From Amylibacter sp. SFDW26 (lineage in GTDB: Bacteria > Pseudomonadota > Alphaproteobacteria > Rhodobacterales > Rhodobacteraceae): 64,000 bases of DNA. Below the pieces are notes generated by a model. That model did not search any database, was not told the origin of the DNA, and saw nothing but the letters and a program-made list of their open reading frames with translations. The translations under genes were made by a program, and so were the position numbers. Where the stretch lies: the NCBI RefSeq assembly GCF_009184395.1, contig NZ_WEIC01000002.1:62001-126000 (forward strand), given 5' to 3'. Shown in pieces: positions 53,889-62,529 of the stretch. The first letter of the stretch is position 1, and every line of letters begins with the position of its first letter.

Positions 53889-54305
53889 ATGATAAAAATT
53901 TCCGACAGTATCGCATTGGAAGACTGGGAAATCACCGAAAGTTTCCATCGTTCATCAGGCCCAGGTGGTCAGAATGTGAATAAAGTTTCTACGGCTGTAG
54001 AGTTGCGGTTCGAAGCTGCACGTTCCCCGAACTTACCACCCTATGTAAAGAACCGCTTACGAACTTTAGCGGGACGAAAATGGACCAAGGATGGTGCATT
54101 GATTATCACGGCTGAAAAGCATCGTTCGCAAGCTATGAACCGCGAATTGGCGATGGAAAAATTGGTAGCTTTGATCCTGAAAGCAACAGAACGCCCCAAA
54201 TACCGTGTTAAGACGCGCCCCACACTCGCATCTAAACGTCGTAGGCTTGAGGGTAAAAAACAACGCTCTCAAATCAAATCATTGCGCGGCAAAATTTCCG
54301 AGTAA
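53889..54305 (+). CDS. arfB: Alternative ribosome-rescue factor ArfB (peptidyl-tRNA hydrolase)
   Basis: This 138-residue protein has the catalytic GGQ at residues 26-28 in SSGPGGQNVNKVSTAVEL. Its long basic C-terminal tail (LASKRRRLEGKKQRSQIKSL) inserts in the empty mRNA channel. It hydrolyses peptidyl-tRNA on stalled ribosomes when tmRNA is overwhelmed. ATG 53889 lies one base after the lacI stop, so translation is coupled. smpB is in the same window. Confidence 0.94.
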   Translation: MIKISDSIALEDWEITESFHRSSGPGGQNVNKVSTAVELRFEAARSPNLPPYVKNRLRTLAGRKWTKDGALIITAEKHRSQAMNRELAMEKLVALILKATERPKYRVKTRPTLASKRRRLEGKKQRSQIKSLRGKISE

Positions 54306-54365
54306 ACCTTAACAGGTTATTCATTTTCTTTTCTCATTCTGAAGGTTAAATAGGACCTTTTAGAT

Positions 54366-55199
54366 ATGTTTTTCAGATCACTGTTATCATTCTTCCATTT
54401 TATGGTGATCATTATCGGCTTAACTATTCCACACCAAAGCTTTGCATCAGAAGTCAAAAAGCTACCAAAGTTATCTTATATAACCGCAGGCACGTTGCGG
54501 TTTCCCTATTCATTACAGCCCAATGACGACAATAATATTTACTTTGAAACATTCATCAAAGTTGCCTTGCCCGTCTGGAAAACGGACAGGACCAAAGTGT
54601 CTTTTTTCTTGCGTGGGTTTTACAGCGGTGACAGTCAAGAATTCAGTTTCAACAATCGTGCAAAAATATCTATTGGCCTCTCGTATAATCGCAAGTTAAG
54701 TAAAACGTTTAACGTTTCATTAGATCTGCAATACGACATAGATAATCGCTATACGACACAACAAACTCAAACTGGTTTGCGCGGAAAGCTATCCTATTTC
54801 TATTACGATAATATCTGGCGCAATCGCCCCCGCGATCACAAAGGCTGGTTTCGGCAAAATTCATGGGCAAAAACTTGGGGTGTTCTTACATTTCCTGAAA
54901 GCTTAGCTGATGGCAATCGCAATCTGGCATTTATTACGGGTGGTGAACTGGCAACAGCATTTGTACGCCCAAACTCAAAGCTGCAATATGTACCTTTTGT
55001 CGATCTAATCCTTGCCAAAGATAGCTATAAATTAGCGGCAAATAGCAAAGCGATTTTTGGGTTGGGATTTAAATTGCGTAAATCTATCAAAGGTGGGGAA
55101 ATTTCTGCGGGGGCCAAATACGCATTTGATCGTCGTTGGACGCGTGGCACCACCCAAAGTGGTGTTGTTGTATCGGGTGGTTGGTATAAATCCTTTTAA
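54366..55199 (+). CDS. Predicted outer-membrane beta-barrel protein of unknown function
   Basis: I do not recognise this 277-residue protein. It has a signal peptide (hydrophobic run ending HQSFAS, about residue 28) and many alternating strands rich in Tyr, Phe and Trp ([49 protein letters not shown]). It ends with [12 protein letters not shown], a terminal phenylalanine typical of outer-membrane barrels. A weak hairpin follows arfB just upstream, and the AT-rich leader suggests its own promoter. No neighbour clarifies its role. Confidence 0.75.
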   Translation: MFFRSLLSFFHFMVIIIGLTIPHQSFASEVKKLPKLSYITAGTLRFPYSLQPNDDNNIYFETFIKVALPVWKTDRTKVSFFLRGFYSGDSQEFSFNNRAKISIGLSYNRKLSKTFNVSLDLQYDIDNRYTTQQTQTGLRGKLSYFYYDNIWRNRPRDHKGWFRQNSWAKTWGVLTFPESLADGNRNLAFITGGELATAFVRPNSKLQYVPFVDLILAKDSYKLAANSKAIFGLGFKLRKSIKGGEISAGAKYAFDRRWTRGTTQSGVVVSGGWYKSF

Positions 55200-55242
55200 C
55201 ACCCTCTGGACGACTCTGGTTTGCAGGCGTATAGGGTCGCGC

Positions 55243-56151
55243 ATGTCTAAATTTGTTGTTGCAGCGCTATATCACTTTACGAAGTTTAAGGACCACAAGT
55301 CTCTTCAAGCTCCGCTTCAGGCTGTCTGTGATGAACACGGCGTCAAAGGATCACTTTTGCTGGCCTTTGAAGGCATCAATGGAACAATTGCAGGCACACG
55401 CAACGGCATCGATGCAGCATTAGCTGCAATCCGCGCCTTGCCAGGTTGTGCTGATTTTGAGCACAAAGAAAGTTTCGCAAGCCACATGCCATTTTTGCGC
55501 ATGAAGGTGAAACTAAAAAAAGAGATCGTGACATTAGGTCAACCGTCTGTCGACCCAACAGCACATGTTGGGAATTATGTAAACGCCGAGGACTGGAACG
55601 ACCTGATCGAACAGGATGATGTTGTGGTCATCGACACGCGTAATGATTACGAGGTTGATATCGGCACATTCAAAGGTGCAATTGATCCGAAAACAAAATC
55701 ATTCGGTGAATTCCCAGCGTGGTGGGCGAAGAACAAAGAACGATTCCACAACAAACGCATCGCGATGTTTTGTACTGGTGGCATTCGCTGTGAAAAATCC
55801 ACGAACTTCTTGATGAACGAAGGCGTTGAGGATGTGTACCATTTAAAAGGTGGTATTCTGAAATACCTAGAAGAAGTACCACAAGAAGACAGTACATGGG
55901 ATGGCGAATGCTTTGTCTTCGACAGCCGCGTTTCTGTGAAACACGGGCTGGAAGAAGGCAGATATGAGCTGTGCTTTGCGTGCCGTATGCCATTGGCGCC
56001 CGAAGATTTTGACCGTCCCGAATTTGAGCATGGCGTGACTTGTCACCAATGCATCAATGACCATTCCGAAGAGCGCAAAGAAAGCTTTCGCGAACGTCAA
56101 AAGCAAATCCGTTTGGCCGAAGAACGCGGCACAAAACATATCGGATCATAA
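55243..56151 (+). CDS. trhO: tRNA uridine(34) hydroxylase TrhO (rhodanese-like)
   Basis: The 302-residue protein has an N-terminal acylphosphatase-like domain ([19 protein letters not shown]), a rhodanese domain with catalytic Cys177 in [11 protein letters not shown], and a C-terminal zinc-like [15 protein letters not shown] region. TrhO (YceA) hydroxylates U34 of tRNAs to ho5U using oxygen. It fits the wobble-modification theme with mnmD. I chose ATG 55243; the longer frame from 55057 overlaps the barrel gene and has no family match. Confidence 0.93.
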   Translation: MSKFVVAALYHFTKFKDHKSLQAPLQAVCDEHGVKGSLLLAFEGINGTIAGTRNGIDAALAAIRALPGCADFEHKESFASHMPFLRMKVKLKKEIVTLGQPSVDPTAHVGNYVNAEDWNDLIEQDDVVVIDTRNDYEVDIGTFKGAIDPKTKSFGEFPAWWAKNKERFHNKRIAMFCTGGIRCEKSTNFLMNEGVEDVYHLKGGILKYLEEVPQEDSTWDGECFVFDSRVSVKHGLEEGRYELCFACRMPLAPEDFDRPEFEHGVTCHQCINDHSEERKESFRERQKQIRLAEERGTKHIGS

Positions 56152-56191
56152 ACCGTTAGACGTGCCCCCGAATGCTTGATAGTCGGGATGC

Positions 56192-56944
56192 ATGGAAGAC
56201 CCATCACTCTGGATATACGCGGCCCTGATAGCAGTGGCTTTTGTCGCTGGCGCTATAGATGCTATCGCTGGCGGGGGTGGTTTGTTAGTTTTACCTGCAT
56301 TGCTGTTAGCAGGCATTCCACCGTTGGAAGCTTTGGCAACCAACAAAATCCAAGGATTGTTCGGGACTGGATCAGCAACACTGACGTTTGCGCGTAAAGG
56401 TCTGTTAGACTTAAAAACAGAGTTCCCCTATGCTATCGCGTGTTTCATTGGATCTGTTATTGGCGCAATTTTGGCAACACGACTGCCAACGGAATTTCTG
56501 CGGATGATGATGCCCATCGTATTAATCGCAATCGCAATTTACTTCTTATTCCAGAAAAACCTGTCCGATGAAGATCGAAAATCCTATGTGTCACCCTTTT
56601 TGATGGGCTTTATGGTTTTACCAATGGTTGGGTTTTATGACGGCATCTTTGGCCCAGGCGCTGGCAGTTTCTATATGCTCGCATTGGTGTCTTTGGGGGG
56701 TTTTGGAATTTTAAAGGCAACTGCGCGGACAAAATTTATGAACTTTGCTTCCAACGTAGGCGGTGCTGTTAGTTTTGCAATCGCTGGCGCTGTCATATGG
56801 CCCATTGGTCTGGCGATGGCCTTTGGGCAAGTTCTGGGTGCCAATATCGGTGCAAAACTTGCGATTAATAATGGCGCCAAACTGATCCGCCCCTTGTTGG
56901 TTGTAATGTGTATCGCTTTAGCAATTAAACTGCTGGTGCAATAG
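56192..56944 (+). CDS. TauE/SafE (TSUP) family membrane protein
   Basis: This 250-residue protein has eight predicted helices. It begins FVAGAIDAIAGGGGLLVLPA with LATNKIQGLFGTGSATL, the strong TSUP signature, and has a second repeat GFYDGIFGPGAGSFYMLALV with ATARTKFMNFASNVG. It probably exports sulfur-containing or other organic anions. It is more typical of the family than the copy at 29408. Its last 20 bases overlap the convergent MFS gene. Confidence 0.92.
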   Translation: MEDPSLWIYAALIAVAFVAGAIDAIAGGGGLLVLPALLLAGIPPLEALATNKIQGLFGTGSATLTFARKGLLDLKTEFPYAIACFIGSVIGAILATRLPTEFLRMMMPIVLIAIAIYFLFQKNLSDEDRKSYVSPFLMGFMVLPMVGFYDGIFGPGAGSFYMLALVSLGGFGILKATARTKFMNFASNVGGAVSFAIAGAVIWPIGLAMAFGQVLGANIGAKLAINNGAKLIRPLLVVMCIALAIKLLVQ

Positions 56945-58181
56945 CCTCGCGCTCTTTTAATGGCTTTTCCCAAATCGGCAAATGCACGATGGCAGAGAAT
57001 GCACCAACGCCTACACCAACCCACCAAACAGTCGTGTAGCTGCCGTATATGTCATACAAGCGACCACCTAGCCAAACGCCAAGAAATGACCCTAACTGGT
57101 GGCTAAAGAACACGATGCCGTAAAGCGTGCCCATATAGCGCAATCCGTAAATGTATCCGACGAGCCCTGATGTTAAGGGTACAGATGCCAGCCATAAAAA
57201 ACCCATTGAGGATGCAAATAATAGAACTGTAAACGGCGTCATGGGGAACATGATGAACAATGCGCCAATGATTGTTCGCAGTGTATAAATACCTGCAAGA
57301 AGGTATTTTTTACTGTAGCTGTGTCCAAGTTTACCCGCCAAGATTGTACCCGCGATATTAGCGGCACCGATCACAGCGATGGACATAGCCCCCAATGCAG
57401 ATGTGGTTTTCACACCCATGCTGGCCAACAAACCATCTTGGGCAATTGGGCCGCACATTTCAGTCACGAAGGCAGGAAAATGCGCCGTGATGAATGCCAG
57501 CTGGAACCCACAGGAAAAGAAACCAAGAAAGATCAATGTGAATGATGGGTCTTTGAACGCTTTTGCTAAGATTTCACTCAGCGTTTCATCCAACTCTGCT
57601 TTGCTTTGCGAAACTGGGGAACGCAGGAAAGGCAATAACATGAGCGAGGCAAGGATTGCTGCGGCGAATATAATAAACACCCAACTCCAGTTCATATATC
57701 CCAATAAAAGCTCTGCAATCGGAGGCCCAACAATTTGGCCAGCAGATCCAAATGCTGTGGCAACACCCAATGCCATTGACCTGTTTTCATCAGACGCCGC
57801 GCGTCCGACTATGGCAAGGATCACGCCAAAGCCAGTACCCGCAATACCAAACCCAACAAGAACCTCATAAAACTGATGTTCACCTGTCGTTGTAGCAAAA
57901 CTGGATAGGATCAACCCCAATGCATAAACAGCAGCACCTAATATGATCGCTTTGCGGTCACCGAATTTTTCGGCAAAGGCACCAAAAATTGGCTGGCCAA
58001 TACCCCATGCAAGGTTTTGGATTGCGATTGCTAATGAAAACTCTGATCTTAACCATCCAAATTCTTCTGCAATCGGGATTTGGAAAACACCAAAACTCGC
58101 CCGAATAGCAAAGCATATCATCAAGATCAAAGAACTGGCAATCAGGACGGGCGTGAATAATGGTGTTTTTGACTGGGTCAT
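56925..58181 (-). CDS. MFS transporter
   Basis: The 418-residue protein has 12 predicted helices and the MFS loop motif FAEKFGDRKAIILG between helices 2 and 3. It resembles the monocarboxylate/oxalate-formate type group (SFGVFQIPIAEEFGWLRSEFS). A monocarboxylate or drug-like solute is possible; the substrate cannot be read. It is convergent with the TSUP gene and divergent from zapE. Confidence 0.9.
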   Translation of the reverse strand: MTQSKTPLFTPVLIASSLILMICFAIRASFGVFQIPIAEEFGWLRSEFSLAIAIQNLAWGIGQPIFGAFAEKFGDRKAIILGAAVYALGLILSSFATTTGEHQFYEVLVGFGIAGTGFGVILAIVGRAASDENRSMALGVATAFGSAGQIVGPPIAELLLGYMNWSWVFIIFAAAILASLMLLPFLRSPVSQSKAELDETLSEILAKAFKDPSFTLIFLGFFSCGFQLAFITAHFPAFVTEMCGPIAQDGLLASMGVKTTSALGAMSIAVIGAANIAGTILAGKLGHSYSKKYLLAGIYTLRTIIGALFIMFPMTPFTVLLFASSMGFLWLASVPLTSGLVGYIYGLRYMGTLYGIVFFSHQLGSFLGVWLGGRLYDIYGSYTTVWWVGVGVGAFSAIVHLPIWEKPLKEREAIAPAV

Positions 58182-58261
58182 CGTATTCTCCGTTGTCGGA
58201 TACTGCTTAAATTGCTATGTCTCGTCAAAGAGAATATCTGTATGGAAGACGAATAATAGTG

Positions 58262-59338
58262 ATGTCACCTATCACAGAATATGAACGCCGTGTTGCTGAT
58301 GGCGAACTTACATACGATCCTAATCAACGTGGGGCGTTAGAATTATTGGATGAGCTTCATAAGAGTTTAGCATCTTACAGGCCTCCAAAGATGGGGTTTT
58401 TAACCTCTTTTTTTGCTGGAAACCGCCGTGCGCCTAAAGGGCAATATATCTATGGTGGCGTTGGGCGCGGTAAATCAATGTTGATGGATATGTTTTATGA
58501 CTTATCTCCAACGACTGCAAAAAGGCGCGTGCATTTTCATGCATTCATGCAAGAAGTTCATGAACATATGCATGAAGTACGCAAAACAGGCGTAGAAGAT
58601 GCGTTAAAACCCGTAGCGCAAAAAATCATAAATGAAACAGATTTACTGTGTTTTGACGAAATGCAAATCACCGACATTACCGATGCTATGATTGTCGGGC
58701 GATTGTTCGAGGCCTTATTTGCAGCGGGTGTTGTGATTGTAACTACATCGAACCGCCATCCAAATGAACTTTATAAAAACGGTTTAAACCGCTCTTTGTT
58801 TTTGCCCTTTATCCAGATAATTTCTGAGCGTTTGAATGTATACTGCTTGGATAGTCAAACAGACCATCGCCAAGATCGTTTAACAGATCAACAACTGTAT
58901 TTTTATCCGTTAGACGAGGCCAGTAAATTCGCAATAGATCATTTATGGCAGGACTTGTCTGATGGTACATCCGATGCTTTGGTCATCAAACGCAAGGGGC
59001 GCGATGTGATCGTTCCTGAATTTAGTAGCGGCGTTGGCAAAGCATCCTTCAAAGACCTTTGCGCAATCCCATTAGGTCCAGGGGATTATTTAGAAATCGC
59101 AAAAAGTGTACGCGTAATCATCATCACAGACGTTCCAAAATTAAGCAGAGATAACAGCAACGAAGCCAAACGTTTTGTGACATTAATAGATGCTCTTTAT
59201 GAGGGCGGAACAAAACTAATTATCTCCGCCGATGCTGACCCAGAAAACCTGTATGTTGATGGCACGGGTGCATTTGAATTCGAACGTACCGCCAGCCGTT
59301 TACGCGAAATGCAATCTGCGGATTGGGCAAACGCTTAG
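58262..59338 (+). CDS. zapE: Cell division ATPase ZapE (AFG1 family)
   Basis: The product is 358 residues from ATG 58262. It has the AFG1 ATPase core with Walker A YGGVGRGKSMLMD, the LHFHAFMQ-like VHFHAFMQEVH segment, Walker B LLCFDEMQITD and the TSNRHPNELYKNGLNR block. ZapE modulates Z-ring constriction and, as a mitochondrial AFG1 relative, may aid turnover of respiratory-complex subunits. A start at 58217 is possible but adds residues unlike the family. It ends overlapping the convergent transglycosylase gene by four bases. Confidence 0.93.
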   Translation: MSPITEYERRVADGELTYDPNQRGALELLDELHKSLASYRPPKMGFLTSFFAGNRRAPKGQYIYGGVGRGKSMLMDMFYDLSPTTAKRRVHFHAFMQEVHEHMHEVRKTGVEDALKPVAQKIINETDLLCFDEMQITDITDAMIVGRLFEALFAAGVVIVTTSNRHPNELYKNGLNRSLFLPFIQIISERLNVYCLDSQTDHRQDRLTDQQLYFYPLDEASKFAIDHLWQDLSDGTSDALVIKRKGRDVIVPEFSSGVGKASFKDLCAIPLGPGDYLEIAKSVRVIIITDVPKLSRDNSNEAKRFVTLIDALYEGGTKLIISADADPENLYVDGTGAFEFERTASRLREMQSADWANA

Positions 59339-60540
59339 CGCACGCGCTTGCGCAATTCTTTCAAGAATACTTGATCCGCTTTGCTGTTAGGCTGTTGCCC
59401 CCAAGATGCTTGGATTGCATTCACAGCATCCAACGTCTTTGGACCGATGATGCCATCAGGCTCACCCACATCGTATCCAGCACTATTCAACAATTCTTGC
59501 ACAGCCAGCTTTTCTGCCAGTTTCAATGCACCAGGACCACGTGGCCATTCTTTGACGAACTCACCTTGCCCTTTGATTTTACCCGCCAGATGACCAACGC
59601 CCATCGCATAAGAATTGGCGTTGTTATAACGCTTGATCACACCAAAGTTCTTAAACACGATAAATGCAGGTCCATCAGACCCCGCAGGAAGAAATACCGA
59701 TCCTTTGCCGTGGTTCGGAATTTTGTTACCATTGATCGTACGCACACCCAATTCAGTCCAACGCGCAGGCGTGGCTTTTACCTTTAGACTTGCATTACCG
59801 TGATAGAAATCCTTGGGCAGTTTTACTTCAATGCCCCAAGGTTGGTTTTGCACCCAACCAGAACGTTTGAAATAGTTTGCTGTCGATGCCAACGCATCGG
59901 ATGGGTCGTTTTCATCCCAAACATTGCGTTTGCCATCGCCATCAAAATCTTGGGCAAAGGCTTCGTAACTGGTTGGAATAAACTGCGTATGCCCCATTGC
60001 CCCCGCCCATGAACCGTTCATTCGGTTTGGTGTAATGTCGCCATTTTGAATGATTTTCAAAGCCTGTAAAAGTTGCTGACGGCCAAATTTTTCGCGACGA
60101 CCATCATAAGCCAATGTTGCCAAAGCTTCGACAATATTAATGTTGCCCATATTGGCACCATAACCAGTTTCCATGCCCCAAACGGCCAAAACTACCTCTT
60201 TATCAACACCGTATTTACGTTCGATCTGACGCAAAACATTGCCATGTTTTTTCAGCGCGGCACGTCCGTTTTTCACGCGTTTTGGCGATGTTGCCGTATC
60301 TAGGTAATCCCAAATTTCACGTGAAAATTCTGCCTGTTTACGATCCAGACGCACCACACGTTCATTCAATTTTACACCGCGAAATGCGCGATCATAAACA
60401 CGTGCAGAAACACCGTTTTTCAATGCTGTGCTGCGAAATTGTTTGACCCAGGCCTGAAAGCCCGCTTCGGTTTGGGCATGGGCTGTTTGCATCCCACCAA
60501 AGCTTAAAGCCAGAATAAGGGCTGCTGATAATAGTTTCAT
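59335..60540 (-). CDS. MltB-family lytic murein transglycosylase
   Basis: This protein (401 residues from ATG 60540) has a signal peptide (ending QTAHAQ), an MltB catalytic domain and a C-terminal peptidoglycan-binding domain. The catalytic glutamate is in VWGMETGYGANMG, and the substrate loop has the standard SWAGAMGHTQFIPTSYE. It cleaves peptidoglycan in the periplasm. AGGGGA precedes this ATG; the frame start at 60612 lacks support. Compared with the paralogue at 31721 its active-site loop is conventional. Confidence 0.94.
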   Translation of the reverse strand: MKLLSAALILALSFGGMQTAHAQTEAGFQAWVKQFRSTALKNGVSARVYDRAFRGVKLNERVVRLDRKQAEFSREIWDYLDTATSPKRVKNGRAALKKHGNVLRQIERKYGVDKEVVLAVWGMETGYGANMGNINIVEALATLAYDGRREKFGRQQLLQALKIIQNGDITPNRMNGSWAGAMGHTQFIPTSYEAFAQDFDGDGKRNVWDENDPSDALASTANYFKRSGWVQNQPWGIEVKLPKDFYHGNASLKVKATPARWTELGVRTINGNKIPNHGKGSVFLPAGSDGPAFIVFKNFGVIKRYNNANSYAMGVGHLAGKIKGQGEFVKEWPRGPGALKLAEKLAVQELLNSAGYDVGEPDGIIGPKTLDAVNAIQASWGQQPNSKADQVFLKELRKRVR

Positions 60541-60660
60541 ATGTATATCCCCTGCTCGAGATGAATTTATTATTATTTCCTCTGAGTGTAGCGCAACATT
60601 TTCAAAGTCCAAGCTTAAAAGCAGAGTTTTTCAATCACTATGCGGAGAGCCGCTTATGTT

Positions 60661-61350
60661 TTAACAATTTTCTGACTGTATCTGCTCTAGGCATTCGCGC
60701 AGCATGCCAACGCGCCTTGGTTTGAACGATGTATCGGTGAAATGCAGTTCTTTGATACGGTCCACACGAAACATTCTGTAATCTTTGCGTAACTGACAAT
60801 AGGCCAACAGAACCAAGCTTTCATCCATGAATACAATTGATAGCGGCCAAATCGTACGCGTTGTGACTGCTTCTTTCTGATCCGAATAAAGCATATCCAA
60901 AACTTGCTCATCGCGTGTGGCTTTGCGTAGAGCGGCAATATCAATTTTGATCGGATGCAGTTTACGGAACTTCTTTGCGTATAAAACTGCGCTTTGTAGC
61001 TGTCGTTGCATATCTTTTGGCAAAGATGCATTCACTTTGGACAACACGTTTCGGGCAGCATCTGCCAACACAGGATCAGCAACTTGCTGGACTTCGCGTA
61101 ATCCCAAAACCAATGCTTCGATCTCATCCTGATTGAACATCATTGGTGGCATGGCAGCATCTTCAACAACTGTAAATCCATACCCAGCGGCACCATCAAT
61201 CACAGCGCCCGCAGCACGCAAATTATCAATGTAACGATAAATCGTTCGTTCAGACGCACCTAATTCCTGCGCCAATTGCGTTGCCGTCACAGGGGACGGC
61301 AATGTGCGCAGCAGTTGCATGAGTTCCAGTAATCGGTCACTTTTAGCCAT
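60661..61350 (-). CDS. YafY-type HTH/WYL transcriptional regulator
   Basis: The 229-residue protein has an N-terminal HTH_11 domain (TATQLAQELGASERTIYRYI) and a C-terminal WYL domain (about 135-220, with RTIWPLSIVFMDESLVLLAYC and FRVDRIKELHFTD). WYL domains sense ligands such as nucleic-acid signals or small molecules. It is divergent from a GST gene with 85 bp between, so it probably controls that gene. The inducer is unknown. Confidence 0.93.
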   Translation of the reverse strand: MAKSDRLLELMQLLRTLPSPVTATQLAQELGASERTIYRYIDNLRAAGAVIDGAAGYGFTVVEDAAMPPMMFNQDEIEALVLGLREVQQVADPVLADAARNVLSKVNASLPKDMQRQLQSAVLYAKKFRKLHPIKIDIAALRKATRDEQVLDMLYSDQKEAVTTRTIWPLSIVFMDESLVLLAYCQLRKDYRMFRVDRIKELHFTDTSFKPRRVGMLRECLEQIQSENC

Positions 61351-61435
61351 ATCAAATGTATAAATATCTCTACTGACAGTTTTTGTCAGTATTCTTTGTT
61401 AGACAACCGTTATTATTATTTTCAATGAGGTTATA

Positions 61436-62137
61436 ATGTTAAAACTTACCATCTTCCCCGAAGGCTTTAACGAACCGTCTGGCAGTCCTTTTGCTGTTAA
61501 GGCTTTATGCTTGGTGGAAAACTCGGGCCAACCTTACGAGGTGATTGTCACTCCTGATCCGCGCAAAGCCCCCAAACAGAAATTGCCCGTTCTAGAGCAT
61601 GGCGCAAATGTTATTCCAGACAGCGATCAAATTCGCGATTATTTGGAAAGCGCGTTTGATGTTGATTATGACAAAGGACTTTCGGATGAACAGCGTGCTG
61701 TTTCCCGCAGCATAATTCGCATGCTGGAAGAGCATCTGTATTTCGCGATCTATTCTGATCGTTGGCAAGATGATGGGAATTGGGCACTGACCAAAAGTAT
61801 TTACTTCAACGATATGCCACCCGTCATCGGTGGGTTTATCACCAATCAAATCCGCAAAGGGGCTGTTGCACAGATTACGGGTCAAGGCATGGGGCGCCAT
61901 TCACCAACAGAACAAGCAACGCGTGTTGAAAAAGACATTGCTGCGGTTGAAACCATTTTGGGGGATAAGCCGTTTTTATTTGGCGATACGCCAAGTGGCG
62001 CAGATTATACAGCCGTTCCATTTTTAGCAGCGGCAGCAGCATTTCCATCTGAAACCCCGATCACAACAGTCGTTCAATCGCGTCCAAATCTGATGGCCTA
62101 TATCGCACGTGGTAAGGATACGTTTTACCCGAAATGA
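61436..62137 (+). CDS. Glutathione S-transferase family protein
   Basis: This 233-residue protein has a thioredoxin-like N-terminal domain (FNEPSGSPFAVKALCLVENSG, PKQKLPVLEHGANVIPDSDQI, residues about 7-70) and an alpha-helical C-terminal GST domain. Substrate specificity cannot be read. It is divergent from the WYL regulator, and its stop overlaps the DUF1801 gene start (ATGA, 62134-62137), so the two are coupled. Confidence 0.9.
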   Translation: MLKLTIFPEGFNEPSGSPFAVKALCLVENSGQPYEVIVTPDPRKAPKQKLPVLEHGANVIPDSDQIRDYLESAFDVDYDKGLSDEQRAVSRSIIRMLEEHLYFAIYSDRWQDDGNWALTKSIYFNDMPPVIGGFITNQIRKGAVAQITGQGMGRHSPTEQATRVEKDIAAVETILGDKPFLFGDTPSGADYTAVPFLAAAAAFPSETPITTVVQSRPNLMAYIARGKDTFYPK

Positions 62138-62529
62138 TACCGCCAATCACTAACCCAATGGTGCAAGCTGCATATGATAAATTGCCCGCAGCATCCCAAA
62201 AGGGTGCCCTGATGTTACGTGATCTGATTTATCAAACAGCACATGAGTTGCCCGAAACCCCACCGTTGACAGAATGCCTGCGGTGGGGACAGCCATCATA
62301 TATTACCCCTAAAGGCTCTACATTGCGTATAGGGGTTCCTAAATCTGGTGCCTTTGCACTTTATGCTCATTGCCAAAGCACAATAATTTCGCAGTTCGCA
62401 CTGACTTTTGGGAATGAATATAAATTTGATGGCAATCGCGCCGTCATTTTTGACGGCATTGACGAAATAGATGCAAAGCAACTTAAATTACTCATCAAAC
62501 ACGCACTTACATATAAAATGAAACCTTAG
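62134..62529 (+). CDS. DUF1801 domain protein
   Basis: The 131-residue protein matches the DUF1801 (YdhG/YjbR-like) fold, with LTECLRWGQPSYITPKGSTL near the middle and a C-terminal helix (AKQLKLLIKHALTY). The family has no settled function. It is translationally coupled to the GST gene upstream. Its last four bases overlap the convergent rnr gene. Confidence 0.85.
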   Translation: MIPPITNPMVQAAYDKLPAASQKGALMLRDLIYQTAHELPETPPLTECLRWGQPSYITPKGSTLRIGVPKSGAFALYAHCQSTIISQFALTFGNEYKFDGNRAVIFDGIDEIDAKQLKLLIKHALTYKMKP

